A stretch of 64,000 bases of DNA from Advenella sp. S44. GTDB taxonomy: Bacteria; Pseudomonadota; Gammaproteobacteria; Burkholderiales; Burkholderiaceae_B. The stretch spans positions 310,001-374,000 of the forward strand of contig NZ_NEXS01000009.1 in the NCBI RefSeq assembly GCF_002810445.1, given 5' to 3'. A model generated the notes under the pieces. That model worked only from the letters and a program-made list of their open reading frames with translations. It was not told where the DNA came from and did no database searches. Shown piece after piece: positions 9,204 through 18,422 of this stretch; within the stretch, counting starts at the first letter, position 1; every line of letters starts with the position of its first letter. The translations under genes were made by a program, and so were the position numbers.

Positions 9204-9875
9204 TCAGGCCCTCCCTGCGCGCCAGCGGCCGACAGACCGCTCCAGCAGTTTCATGATGCCTGTCAGAATCAGCGCCATGCCAAAATACATGAACAGCAAA
9301 ATGGTGTACACCGTGGTGCTATCCTGCGTGTAGTTGCGAATCTGTTCGGCCCGAAACGCCATATCGCCAAGGCTGATCAGCGACACCAATGCCGTATCCT
9401 TGAGGTTTTGCACCGCCAGGTTACCGAAGCTGGGCATCATCTCCGGGATAGCCTGGGGCAGACTGATAGATCGCAATGTCTGGCGTGGAGTAAAGTCCAG
9501 CGCCTTGGCCGCCTCATATTGCGAGCGCGGTACCGCCTGGATGGCACCTCGCACCACCTCGGCGCCATATGCCCCGATATTGAAACCCAGCGCCAACGTG
9601 CCCGCTACCAAAGGCGCCATGCGCAGGTCCAGACCGATAGCCTGGCCCAGCAGTGGTAGTGCAAAGAACAACCAGAACAACTGCACAAGCAGGGATGTTC
9701 CGCGAAAGATCTCGATAAAGCAGATAGAGAATCCGCGATAGAACCAGTTACTGGACAGTTTGCCGATACCGAAGGCAAATGCTGTTATCCCCCCCAGTAT
9801 GGTTGAATAGACTGTCAGTTGAACGGTCACCCACGCACCCTGCAGCAGGGGCGCCAGATATATATTCCAATCCAT
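9204..9875 (-). CDS. ehuC: ABC transporter permease, EhuC-like
   Basis: 223-residue partner permease of the same importer. It carries EIFRGTSLLVQLFWLFFALP, the AVPRSQYEAAKALDF start of the EAA loop and the SISLPQAIPEMMPSFGN segment, all usual for the polar amino acid permease family. It pairs with the 8509-9201 permease as a heterodimer. About 180 bp separate it from the receptor gene upstream; that gap holds no gene I can support, and the receptor is probably the first gene of the operon. Confidence 0.82.
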   Translation of the reverse strand: MDWNIYLAPLLQGAWVTVQLTVYSTILGGITAFAFGIGKLSSNWFYRGFSICFIEIFRGTSLLVQLFWLFFALPLLGQAIGLDLRMAPLVAGTLALGFNIGAYGAEVVRGAIQAVPRSQYEAAKALDFTPRQTLRSISLPQAIPEMMPSFGNLAVQNLKDTALVSLISLGDMAFRAEQIRNYTQDSTTVYTILLFMYFGMALILTGIMKLLERSVGRWRAGRA

Positions 9876-10054
9876 CGGTCGCCTTTTATTGTGTGGAAGT
9901 CAAATGGCGGGTGCAAGTCGCAGCTTGCACGAGCCCGTGAGTTGAAGCAGGCTGCTCCTGCGGCGCGGCCTCATCCGGCCGGTTCGCTGTCGCGTTAGCA
10001 CAACCGAATGCAGACGCCACCAGGCGCCTGCATATCCAGCAAGCTACATCAGTA

Positions 10055-10924
10055 TTACTTCGCAGCGCAAAGTTGCTCTGTTGTCTGCTTGGTAGACTCT
10101 TCCAGATCATGCTCGGTAAAGCCATACTCGGTTAGAATATTTTTCCACTCCGGCGTTTTCTTGAACTTGGCTAGCTCTTCATTGACGGCTTGACGCAGAT
10201 CGTCCGAGCCCTGGTCAAAAGTAAAACCGCCCCAGCTGCGCGCTGGTTTTCCGTCAATGACCGGATCTTCGAACTGTTCAGCCGCTTCAACTTTGTCGCT
10301 CTTCTGAGCCAGCTCACTCACTGTCAGGCTGGTAGCAGCATAGGCCGCAGCACGTCCCGTGGACACGGTCGAGATGGCATCTGCATTATTTGAGATCGTT
10401 ACCATACGGCCATCGTCAACGCCAAGCTTTTGCAGCATTTCCAGTTGATCGGCACCTGCCATGATGGCAATTTTTTTATCAGACTCGCTAAAGTCTTCGT
10501 ACTTGTGCAGATTGTCGGGGTTGCCCTTGGCAACAAGCAAACCTTCGCCATATGAGCTATTAGGCTCGGAGAACGAGACCTGCTGGCAACGCTGCGGCAG
10601 GATGGCCATTTCTGCGGCGACCATATCAAACTGGTCAGCTTTCAGGCCGGGAATCAGTGAACTGAAACCGGTCGTGACCCATTTGATTTCTTTAACGCCC
10701 AGCTGTTCCATAATATGCTTAGCCACTTCCGGGCCAGCGCCTTTTGCTTCGCCGCTAGGATCGACAAAGCCGTAGGGAATTTCATTGGCTACGGCAATCC
10801 GCACCACGCCCTTATCCTTGATTTGCTGCAATGTGGCAGCCGATGCCGATGCTACTGTTCCAAAAGCCGCAGCGGTTGCTACAGCGAGAGCCAGCAGGGT
10901 TCGAGTTTTGCGTATTGTATTCAT
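10055..10924 (-). CDS. ehuB: Periplasmic amino acid-binding protein, EhuB-like (ectoine/hydroxyectoine type)
   Basis: 289-residue solute-binding protein with an N-terminal signal peptide (basic MNTIRKTRT, hydrophobic core, cleavage after SASA). The mature part has the type II fold motifs VRIAVANEIPYGFVDPSG and SSLIPGLKADQFDMVAAEM. The segment ILPQRCQQVSFSEP and the C-terminal EQLCA resemble EhuB receptors for ectoine and 5-hydroxyectoine, but this is from memory of the family, not a search. No ectoine degradation genes (eutABCDE) are nearby. The start has a strong GGGGAG 7 bp upstream. Inverted repeats at 10995-11219 may hold its regulation. Confidence 0.75.
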   Translation of the reverse strand: MNTIRKTRTLLALAVATAAAFGTVASASAATLQQIKDKGVVRIAVANEIPYGFVDPSGEAKGAGPEVAKHIMEQLGVKEIKWVTTGFSSLIPGLKADQFDMVAAEMAILPQRCQQVSFSEPNSSYGEGLLVAKGNPDNLHKYEDFSESDKKIAIMAGADQLEMLQKLGVDDGRMVTISNNADAISTVSTGRAAAYAATSLTVSELAQKSDKVEAAEQFEDPVIDGKPARSWGGFTFDQGSDDLRQAVNEELAKFKKTPEWKNILTEYGFTEHDLEESTKQTTEQLCAAK

Positions 10925-11745
10925 AGTTCTACTCCCCTTGAAGTTGATTTATCCTGAAGTTTTTAGCTGAACATATTTCAGATAAAAAATTACATTTGAA
11001 ATAACTTTCAAACGCGCAAACACTCTCGCCTCGTGCCGGAAATTTTTCGCATGAGTGGCGCGTGTGCTGCGCTAGCGGTTATCGCTTCATTTATAGAAGT
11101 AACATAGAAAAACGGTCTAGCACAACCGTAATGCCATCATTTCCATATATTTGTTACATTCAACAGCCGTCATTTATATGAAATAAACGCATGGAAAACC
11201 CTAGGTTTATTTCAAACGCAATTAAGGTTCTATATCAGGAAAGAGTGCCTGTAAAATTTCGTCATTGACACTTGTCCAACCCTGAAGACGGCATACCTGG
11301 AAGGCGCTAAGCACAGCGACACGGCAAGTTCAAACCAAAGCGACTGTGTCCATATTCGCTTGCCGCGCGCGGGGCTGGCCAGCCCTTTCATACACGACGA
11401 GATGCCTCTTTTACACGATGGTTAGCGCAGCAATCTGGTCAACGATGGAACGAATTAAACCGAGGTAAAAGCACCGTCAGAAATACAGTTGGGAACACAT
11501 TGATGCACAGCTGTCCAGTCGCACTTGGCAACATACCATTACTTTAAGACAAATTACTATCATGCCGTCGGGCCCTGCTACTGCATCGCCGTCTGTATTT
11601 ATCGCTTAGCTTTCCTGCCTCCAGTGCCTGGCTTCTGTCAGCCCTTTGCGCCGCATAAGGCACATTTGGTGACGGTATAGCATGCAAGGCGCGACATGAT
11701 AACCGTTAAGAAACCCGTCATCGCCTCGTACGTCCTAGTCTGTCA
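10925..11745. other. 820-bp AT-rich gap upstream of the EhuB-like gene; no gene seen
   Basis: No credible ORF or RNA gene is visible. The half nearest the receptor gene holds inverted and direct repeats (separate entry) and AT-rich blocks suited to promoters. The half next to the DapA-like gene is unremarkable; it lies downstream of that gene's stop. Confidence 0.6.
10995..11219. promoter_or_regulatory. Paired inverted repeats sharing TTTCAAACGC upstream of the EhuB-like gene
   Basis: At 10995-11012 TTTGAAA and TTTCAAA form a perfect 7-4-7 inverted repeat. At 11179-11188 and 11205-11214, TGAAATAAAC and GTTTATTTCA form a perfect 10-16-10 inverted repeat. The decamer TTTCAAACGC ends both, at 11006-11015 and 11210-11219. 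The first lies about 70 bp before the receptor start codon. A pair of regulator sites is the simplest reading, but no regulator gene is adjacent. Confidence 0.45.
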
Positions 11746-12654
11746 CTATTGCCATGCGCTTAATAATTGCTTGAGTCTATCGAGCGATTGTGGGTTCATT
11801 GGCCATGCAGAAGGTGGCCTTGTGGTACCGCAATCATTGCCCAGCAACTGCAACGCTGTCTTGACGACCGTGACATTCGCGCCATTGTTTTCTTCTGCAC
11901 GGAGTTGTTCAAAGGGCAACATTTGGTCAATAAGCTGGTTTGCTAACGTGTAGTCGCCGGTGTCAAGCGCAGCATGAATAGCGGCACTGCGCTTTGGCGC
12001 CACATTGATCAGGCCGGAGGTAAACCCGCGAGCGCCTACCGCATAAAAAGGCGGCGCCCAAGCTTCGGCCAGTCCGCCCACCCATGCCACGTCCAGGTGC
12101 CGGGTACGCGCGATGGCATCAGCCAGCAGCAGTGGCGTTGGCGACGCCCATTTGACACCCACTACCGAGGCAATACTACAAAGCGCCTCTATGGTTTCCA
12201 TGCCAATGACTTCATTGCGTAAATACAATACGAGAGGCAACCCTTGTGCCGCCTCTTCGATTCGCCGTACGTAGGCGAGGACGCCCCGTGGCGACACGAA
12301 CGGATCCGGTGGCTGGTGAATCATCAGGGCATCGGCGCCGGCCGCCCGTGACGCGACGGCAAGATCGCATGCTTCCTCGATGCTGCGACCGACCCCGGCA
12401 AGTAATGGGACCCGCCCACGTATCTGCTCTGCCGCCGCAGACACCATGGCCTGGCTTTCCTGCCAGCGCAAGCTGTAGTACTCACTGGTATTGCCGTTGG
12501 CTACCAATACGTGTATGCCTGCATCAATTGCGTCATCGATAATGGGCTGCATTCGCGCCGGTTCAATATTGCCGCTGGCATCAAACGGGGTAATCAGAAT
12601 GCCGGAAATACCATCAAGCGCGGCACGCACCTGCTGTCGATTGAAAGTTGCCAT
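11746..12654 (-). CDS. DapA-family lyase/dehydratase (sugar-acid type)
   Basis: 302-residue Schiff-base TIM barrel of the dihydrodipicolinate synthase/N-acetylneuraminate lyase superfamily. Tyr144 (LVLYLRN) and the Schiff-base Lys168 (VGVKWAS) are present. The true DapA signature YNxPxRT is replaced, so lysine synthesis is unlikely; a canonical dapA exists at 20922-21827. With the neighbouring enolase-superfamily dehydratase and Bug receptor, a 2-keto-3-deoxy sugar-acid aldolase or dehydratase role is most likely; the exact substrate is open. A strong AAGGAG precedes the ATG. It is the last gene of a minus-strand operon. Confidence 0.8.
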   Translation of the reverse strand: MATFNRQQVRAALDGISGILITPFDASGNIEPARMQPIIDDAIDAGIHVLVANGNTSEYYSLRWQESQAMVSAAAEQIRGRVPLLAGVGRSIEEACDLAVASRAAGADALMIHQPPDPFVSPRGVLAYVRRIEEAAQGLPLVLYLRNEVIGMETIEALCSIASVVGVKWASPTPLLLADAIARTRHLDVAWVGGLAEAWAPPFYAVGARGFTSGLINVAPKRSAAIHAALDTGDYTLANQLIDQMLPFEQLRAEENNGANVTVVKTALQLLGNDCGTTRPPSAWPMNPQSLDRLKQLLSAWQ

Positions 12655-12685
12655 GTCCTCTCCTTAAGTCAAATGGCTGGAATTG

Positions 12686-13891
12686 TTATAAAGGCAGCAC
12701 GCTGCGTCGAACACAAGCCTGCGGATCACTCTTGACTGCCGGCGCCAGTGCCGTGCCCAGGCCTGGGGCATCGGGCCGCAACAGAAACCCAGCATCCAGA
12801 ACGGGTAATTCGGTCACCAGATCCCGGTAAAAAGTATTGAGAAACGCCCGCACCACTTCCTGAAAAATCGCGTTGGGCGAAGCCAGCGCCAAATGCAGGG
12901 AAGCCCATAACACCACCGGCCCGGTGCAATCGTGCGGCGCGATCGGCTTTTGATACGCATCGGCAAGACTGGCGATTTTTCTGCCCTCGCTGATGCCGCC
13001 ACACCAGGATAGATCAAGCATCACGATATCCAGTGCATGAGCCGCCAGCAAGTCTCGAAACGTACTCTGGGAGGCCAGGGTTTCGCTGCCACAAACCGGA
13101 ATCTGCGCCTGGTTGCGATAGTCTGCCAACAAGCCCGGACTATCCATCTTGATCGGATCCTCCGCCCAGAACGGACGATATTGCCTGAGCTCGCGCGCAA
13201 TGGCAAGCGCGCTGGTCAGGTTCCACATGGAATGAAATTCGCACATGATTTCAATTCTGTCGCCGACCGCAAGCCGGATTTTCTCGAACACCTCCAGGCC
13301 CTGCCGCATGTGCCGGGCACTGACATACTGACCGCCGGTCTCGGTTGCGGCGCCATCGAAGGGCCATATTTTCATAGCCCCGAACCCTTCATCAATCAGG
13401 CTGAGCGCAAGCTCGGCGGGATCTTCGATGAACGCGATCTGGTCATCATAACGACCGCGAATTTTTTCTGTCCCGGGTTGAATCAGCCGCCGCTGGATAT
13501 TTTTACTATTGTAATCAGTCCCGGCACACGTGTTGTAGGCACGCATGCGCTCATGACAGGCGCCACCGAGCAACTGGTACACGGGTTGATCAGTCACTTT
13601 GCCGAAGATGTCCCACAGGGCAATATCGATGGCCGACGCCGCCCTGCTCTCTACACCGCTGCCGTTAAAGCCCAGATAGCCACGAAAAAGCACCTTGTGC
13701 AAACGTTCTATGTCCAGCGGGTTCTCACCCAGAATCAGCGGGGCGGCCATCGAGTGCAGATAGGTTTCCACCGCTTCTGCGCCACGAAAGGTTTCACCCA
13801 GTCCCGTAATGCCTGCCTCTGTTTCTATTTCAACCCAGACCAGATTTGGCTGGGACTTCAATCTTGTGGTTTCAATACCTGTAATACGCAT
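12686..13891 (-). CDS. Enolase-superfamily (mandelate racemase group) sugar-acid dehydratase
   Basis: 401-residue enzyme with the N-terminal capping domain (MRITGIETTRLKS) and a C-terminal barrel. Metal ligands are Glu in CEFHSMWN, Glu in WAEDPIK and Glu in GSETLA. The Asp in VMLDLSWCGG and the His in APHDCTGPV make the His-Asp dyad of the mandelate racemase group; AMKIWPFD lies where KxK/KxH motifs occur. This points to dehydration of an acid sugar such as galactonate, gluconate or a deoxy-sugar acid. The ATG at 13891 lies 5 bp after the Bug stop; the longer ORF from 13939 would overlap it. Confidence 0.83.
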   Translation of the reverse strand: MRITGIETTRLKSQPNLVWVEIETEAGITGLGETFRGAEAVETYLHSMAAPLILGENPLDIERLHKVLFRGYLGFNGSGVESRAASAIDIALWDIFGKVTDQPVYQLLGGACHERMRAYNTCAGTDYNSKNIQRRLIQPGTEKIRGRYDDQIAFIEDPAELALSLIDEGFGAMKIWPFDGAATETGGQYVSARHMRQGLEVFEKIRLAVGDRIEIMCEFHSMWNLTSALAIARELRQYRPFWAEDPIKMDSPGLLADYRNQAQIPVCGSETLASQSTFRDLLAAHALDIVMLDLSWCGGISEGRKIASLADAYQKPIAPHDCTGPVVLWASLHLALASPNAIFQEVVRAFLNTFYRDLVTELPVLDAGFLLRPDAPGLGTALAPAVKSDPQACVRRSVLPL

Positions 13892-13896
13892 ATTTT

Positions 13897-14865
13897 TTAC
13901 TCTGTAGAAATGCCCTGGGTCCGAATCAATTCGGCCCACCTGTCATGCTCTGTCCTGATGTGTCCGGCAAGCACAGAGGCGGCCCCGCCAATAGGCCGAA
14001 TGCCCGACTGGCTCAGTTTGCTGACCACATCCGGATCTTTCAGAGCCTCATTGAAAGCGGTATTCAATCGTTCAATGACGGCATCAGGCGTGCCTGCCGG
14101 CGCACCGACGGCAAACCATGGCTCGATGACAAACCCGTCATATCCTAATTCTTCCATCGTTGGAACATCGGGCAGATTGGCGGTGCGACTGTGCCCCGTC
14201 ACGGCCAGCGCATTGACTTTTCCAGATTGGATAAAAGGCAGGATTGACGGTTCGTTGTCAAAAAAAACGTCTATCTGGCCGCCAATCAAATCGGTGATCG
14301 CCGGGCCCGACCCCTTGTAGGGAACGTGAAGCAAAGCGATATTTGCCATTTTCTTGAGTAGCTCGCCAGCCAGATGATTGGACGCCCCGACGCCTGAGGA
14401 ACCATAGCTGATATCGCCCGCTTTGGCTTTTTCAATCAGCGTATTCACGCTATCGATATCAGTATTTGGTCCGGTCACGAATGCGTTGATGGACGATCCG
14501 AGCAAAATCACAGGCGCTATATCTTTGAATAAATCGAAGCCCGGATTGGCATATAGGCTGGAATTGACCGAGCAGTTACCAATGCTGCATAAAAAAATGG
14601 TGTAACCGTCTGCCGGCGAATTGATCGCCGCGACGGTTCCAATGTTGCCGGTGGCCCCGGGGCGATTATCTATCACGATTGGCTGCTGCAGATGCTTGGC
14701 TGCAGCGCTGGCGACCAGGCGCGACACCAAGTCTCCGGAGCCACCCGGCGGCACCGGCACAATCATCCTGATCGGCTTGGACGGAAATGATTGTGCGCCG
14801 GCAGTGCCGGGGCCAAATATCGCCGCGGCCAGCAGCAGGATGAATGCGCCTATCGGTTTTTTCAT
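13897..14865 (-). CDS. Bug-family periplasmic receptor (tripartite tricarboxylate transporter type)
   Basis: 322-residue extracytoplasmic binding protein with a signal peptide (MKKPIGAFILLLAAAIFGPG, cleavage after GAQS). The family motifs FPSKPIRMIVPVPPGGSGD, IDNRPGATGNIGT and LLHVPYKGSGPAITDLIGGQ are present. Bug proteins bind carboxylates; placed before a sugar-acid dehydratase, this one probably captures an acid sugar. No TctA/TctB membrane genes are nearby, so it would need a membrane partner elsewhere. GGGAG precedes the ATG. It is the first gene of the three-gene operon. Confidence 0.88.
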   Translation of the reverse strand: MKKPIGAFILLLAAAIFGPGTAGAQSFPSKPIRMIVPVPPGGSGDLVSRLVASAAAKHLQQPIVIDNRPGATGNIGTVAAINSPADGYTIFLCSIGNCSVNSSLYANPGFDLFKDIAPVILLGSSINAFVTGPNTDIDSVNTLIEKAKAGDISYGSSGVGASNHLAGELLKKMANIALLHVPYKGSGPAITDLIGGQIDVFFDNEPSILPFIQSGKVNALAVTGHSRTANLPDVPTMEELGYDGFVIEPWFAVGAPAGTPDAVIERLNTAFNEALKDPDVVSKLSQSGIRPIGGAASVLAGHIRTEHDRWAELIRTQGISTE

Positions 14866-14951
14866 GCAATGTCTCCCTATAATTTTTTGGGTTATCCGCT
14901 ATTTTGCGTTTATCTCTTGGCGTTTATCTCTTTATGCTTATATTAATAATA

Positions 14952-14968
14952 TAATCATTATATGATTA
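14952..14968. promoter_or_regulatory. Perfect 17-bp palindrome, candidate operator of the FadR-type regulator
   Basis: TAATCAT-TAT-ATGATTA is a perfect 7-3-7 inverted repeat in the 157-bp gap between the divergent Bug operon and the GntR-family gene. Position and symmetry fit an operator that controls both directions. It is AT-rich and lacks the classical TGGTnnnACCA FadR-like core, so assignment to this regulator is inference. Confidence 0.55.
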
Positions 14969-15022
14969 AAGTCAAGCGCAGCCGCTGACGCCGTGCTCTC
15001 TGTTACGGGTATACTTGTCGCC

Positions 15023-15712
15023 ATGTCTTCCTCCCCCTTACGAAACTTTCACCAGCAGATTGTCGACGTTCTCGGCAGCAGAATTGTTGCGGGGCAATTT
15101 GCCGAAGGCGTTCAGTTGCCCACCGAACCCGAACTGGCAGATACCTATGGCGCCAGCCGCCTGATTATCAGGGAAGCCATGAAAAGCCTGGCCGCCAAAG
15201 GTCTGGTGTCCATCCGGCCACGTACGGGGACACACGTGCTGCCGCGCTGTAAATGGAATCTTTTCGATCCGTCGGTACTGGAGTGGTATGGGCGACTGCC
15301 GCCGGACAAAAAACTGATTGCCGACTTGATGGAACTGCGGCAAGCGATTGAGCCTCAGGCGGCCCGTCTGGCAGCCATTCGGGCCTGCCCGGCCGATATC
15401 GACGCATTGCAAAATTCATACCTGGCGATGTCGGCTGCCTCCGATCAGCCTGCCTATATTCAGGCCGACTTGACCTTCCATGGCGCGGTCGTGCATGCAA
15501 GCGGCAATGTGTTTTTCCGGCAACTGGAATTGGCACTGTCTGCCGTCTGGAACATGAGCTTTCGTGCCTCCAGCGACCAATGGGGACCCGATCCGAAAGC
15601 ACTCAGACTGCACAAAGCATTACTCGACGCCATTGAGTCCAGCACGCCCGAAGCGGCCGAAAAGGCCGTGTTAGCGCTGATCGACAGAGCGGTAATGCGG
15701 ATAGGCAAGTGA
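15023..15712 (+). CDS. GntR-family transcriptional regulator, FadR (FCD) subfamily
   Basis: 229-residue regulator. The N-terminal winged helix-turn-helix has the GntR signature LPTEPELADTYGASRLIIRE followed by GLVSIRPRTGTHV. The C-terminal FCD domain shows metal-binding residues in DLTFHGAVVHASGN and a later His (LRLHKALLD). It most likely senses a pathway intermediate of the divergent sugar-acid operon. Two starts are possible, GTG at 14993 and ATG at 15023; neither has a clear ribosome binding site, and I chose the ATG because the DNA-binding domain begins soon after it. Confidence 0.87.
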   Translation: MSSSPLRNFHQQIVDVLGSRIVAGQFAEGVQLPTEPELADTYGASRLIIREAMKSLAAKGLVSIRPRTGTHVLPRCKWNLFDPSVLEWYGRLPPDKKLIADLMELRQAIEPQAARLAAIRACPADIDALQNSYLAMSAASDQPAYIQADLTFHGAVVHASGNVFFRQLELALSAVWNMSFRASSDQWGPDPKALRLHKALLDAIESSTPEAAEKAVLALIDRAVMRIGK

Positions 15713-15788
15713 CTTGTCGCCCAATCGAAGGCGGGAAGATCGTAAAATAGATGATTGAACGACAGAACCGTATAGCAACTCACCACCC

Positions 15789-18422
15789 ATGCCTGCAGAC
15801 CCCAGTAAAATTGCAACGTCCGGCCACACTCCCATGATGCAGCAGTATCTGCGCCTCAAGCTTGAGGCCGGATCCGTGTTGTTGCTCTATCGCATGGGAG
15901 ATTTCTATGAACTCTTCTATGACGATGCCGAAAAAGCAGCAAGGCTGCTAAACCTGACACTGACCAAGCGCGGCAACTCCAATGGCCAGCCCATTCCCAT
16001 GGCTGGCGTGCCAGTGCATGCCATGGAGACCTACTTGGCACGTCTAGTCGCGCTGGGCGAGTCGGTAGCCATCTGCGAGCAGATTGGCGATCCGGCAACC
16101 AGTAAAGGCCCGGTTGAACGAAAAATCGTACGAATCGTCACGCCCGGTACGCTGACAGATGAGACTCTGTTGCCATCCAAGGTGGATCGCCCGCTGCTGT
16201 CGGTCTTTCTGCCGCCAAAAGGCAGAGCCCCGAAATACGGCCTGGCGTGGCTGAACCTGGCCAGTGGCCAGTTCAGGGTGACTCAGTGCGACAGGGACGC
16301 CCTGGAATCCGAAATTCATCGTATCGCGCCCGCAGAAATCGTCCACGCCGATTCCTTCACGCTGGAAACAAAATTTGCCGGTTCCATCAGCCACACCGCC
16401 GACTGGCACTATGATCTGAATGATGCAGACTCGCACCTGTGCCAGCACTTTCACATTGATTCGCTGGCCAGTTTTGGCATGACCGATATGCCTGCCGCCA
16501 TTTGTGCCGCCGGTGCGTTGCTGCGCTATGTCGAGCGCACGCAAACGCAATCGCTCTCGCATGTGCAGCACATTATGGTGGATCATGCTCTCGATTATCT
16601 TGTACTGGATCCGGTCACGCGCAAGAACTTGGAAATTACCGAGACCATCAGTGGCGAGAGCCGCCCCACGCTGTTCTCCTTGCTGGACCATTGCGAGACC
16701 CCAATGGGCAGTCGCAAGCTGCGCCATTGGCTGCACCACCCGCTGCGTTCCAATCGTCAAATCCAGGCGCGCCAGACCGCCGTGACGGCCATGCTGACCG
16801 GCAGGCCCGACGCCTCGGTGCATCCGCATATTGCGCTGGACAACCTGCGCACAGAACTCAATACGTTTCCTGATCTGGAGCGCATCGCAACGCGCATCGC
16901 CTTGCGCTCGGTGCGTCCCCGCGAACTGTCCAGCCTGCGCGATGCCCTGGCGCGCCTTCCCCGGTTGCAAGCAGTTTTGCGCGACCAGCATGCCAACGCC
17001 GAACGACTTGAGGTGCTCAATAGTGAATTGGCGCTTGATGCTCATTTGCACGTGAGCCTGCAGTCCGCCATTGCCGTCGAACCGGCGGCCATGATCCGCG
17101 ATGGTGGCGTGATTGCACAAGGTTTTGATGCGGAACTGGACGAGTTGCGCACGCTGGCCAGCGACAGCGGCGCTTTTCTTGTTGAGCTGGAAGCCAGGGA
17201 ACGGGAACGCAGTGGCATTGCCAATCTGCGAGTCGAATTTAACCGGGTTCACGGATTTTTCATTGAAGTGTCCAGGGGCCAGGTCGACAAGGTTCCGGAC
17301 GATTACCGGCGCCGCCAGACGCTCAAGAACGTTGAGCGCTATATTACGCCAGAGCTCAAGGGATTTGAAGACAAGGTGCTGTCAGCGCGCGACCGGGCGC
17401 TTTCACGAGAAAAATGGCTTTACGAGCAGTTGCTCGATACCATGCAGGATTGGGTAAAACCGCTGCAGCGTTGCGCCCAGGCCGTTGCGGAGCTGGACGT
17501 TTATCTGGCACTGGCCGGCCATGCCCGGGATAACGCCTGGGTCGCTCCCAAACTGGCTGAACAACCCGTAATCGATATCGAAGCCGGGCGCCATCCGGTG
17601 GTCGAGCACACAATTGAACAGTTCACACCCAACAGCTGCCTGATGGATCACGACAGGCGCATGCTGCTGATTACCGGCCCCAATATGGGCGGTAAATCCA
17701 CCTATATGCGACAGACCGCACTGATCGTATTGCTGGCGCGCATGGGCAGTTTTGTGCCGGCCAAGGCTGCCACAATCGGTGTGATTGATCGCATTTTCAC
17801 CCGTATTGGCGCAGCCGATGACCTGGCCGGCGGTCAATCCACCTTCATGATGGAGATGACCGAAGCGGCCACCATTCTGGCCGCCAGTACGCCCAACAGC
17901 CTGGTGCTGATGGATGAAATCGGCCGCGGTACGTCCACCTACGATGGCTTGTCGCTGGCCTGGGCAATCGCCTGCCGGCTGCTGGATCATAACCATGCCC
18001 TCACCTTATTTGCCACCCATTATTTTGAAATCACCCGGCTGCCGGACCTGAATCCTTCTGCGATCAATGTACACCTTGCCGCCACCGAAGCGACCAGCGG
18101 CATTGTATTTCTGCATGAAGTACAGCAAGGACCGGCCAGTCGCAGCTATGGGATTCAGGTCGCGCAGCGCGCCGGCCTGCCTGTGGCCGTTATCCGGCAG
18201 GCAAAACGCGAACTGGAGCGCCTGGAAAGCCAATCGGGCGATATTTCCCAGCTCAATCTTTTTACAGCAACGCATGAAGCCGATGACGAGCAAAGCGACA
18301 ATGCGCTTGAGCTGACAGCCTTTCGCGAAGCACTGCACGAGCTGGATCCCGACAATATGAGTCCGCGCGAAGCGCTGGACGCCCTTTACAAACTACACAA
18401 CCGCTTTGGCGCAGAATCATGA
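15789..18422 (+). CDS. mutS: DNA mismatch repair protein MutS
   Basis: 877-residue mismatch sensor. The mismatch-wedging Phe-x-Glu motif lies in GDFYELF (Phe39, Glu41). The clamp and lever regions follow, and the ATPase domain has Walker [14 protein letters not shown] (about residue 630) and Walker [17 protein letters not shown] (about 703). Length is normal for MutS (E. coli 853). Its last codons overlap the roxA start by 4 bp, so the two are co-transcribed. No clear Shine-Dalgarno precedes the ATG. Confidence 0.97.
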   Translation: MPADPSKIATSGHTPMMQQYLRLKLEAGSVLLLYRMGDFYELFYDDAEKAARLLNLTLTKRGNSNGQPIPMAGVPVHAMETYLARLVALGESVAICEQIGDPATSKGPVERKIVRIVTPGTLTDETLLPSKVDRPLLSVFLPPKGRAPKYGLAWLNLASGQFRVTQCDRDALESEIHRIAPAEIVHADSFTLETKFAGSISHTADWHYDLNDADSHLCQHFHIDSLASFGMTDMPAAICAAGALLRYVERTQTQSLSHVQHIMVDHALDYLVLDPVTRKNLEITETISGESRPTLFSLLDHCETPMGSRKLRHWLHHPLRSNRQIQARQTAVTAMLTGRPDASVHPHIALDNLRTELNTFPDLERIATRIALRSVRPRELSSLRDALARLPRLQAVLRDQHANAERLEVLNSELALDAHLHVSLQSAIAVEPAAMIRDGGVIAQGFDAELDELRTLASDSGAFLVELEARERERSGIANLRVEFNRVHGFFIEVSRGQVDKVPDDYRRRQTLKNVERYITPELKGFEDKVLSARDRALSREKWLYEQLLDTMQDWVKPLQRCAQAVAELDVYLALAGHARDNAWVAPKLAEQPVIDIEAGRHPVVEHTIEQFTPNSCLMDHDRRMLLITGPNMGGKSTYMRQTALIVLLARMGSFVPAKAATIGVIDRIFTRIGAADDLAGGQSTFMMEMTEAATILAASTPNSLVLMDEIGRGTSTYDGLSLAWAIACRLLDHNHALTLFATHYFEITRLPDLNPSAINVHLAATEATSGIVFLHEVQQGPASRSYGIQVAQRAGLPVAVIRQAKRELERLESQSGDISQLNLFTATHEADDEQSDNALELTAFREALHELDPDNMSPREALDALYKLHNRFGAES

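Noticed and set aside
11746-12654. A second genuine dapA
   Set aside because: The YNxPxRT signature is lost and the gene sits in a sugar-acid operon; the authentic dapA is at 20922-21827.
13037-14320. A 427-codon plus-strand frame
   Set aside because: Antisense to the enolase-superfamily and Bug genes, both of which have full family motifs; its own translation has none.
16044-17252. A 402-codon minus-strand frame
   Set aside because: Lies wholly inside mutS on the other strand and has no domain features.
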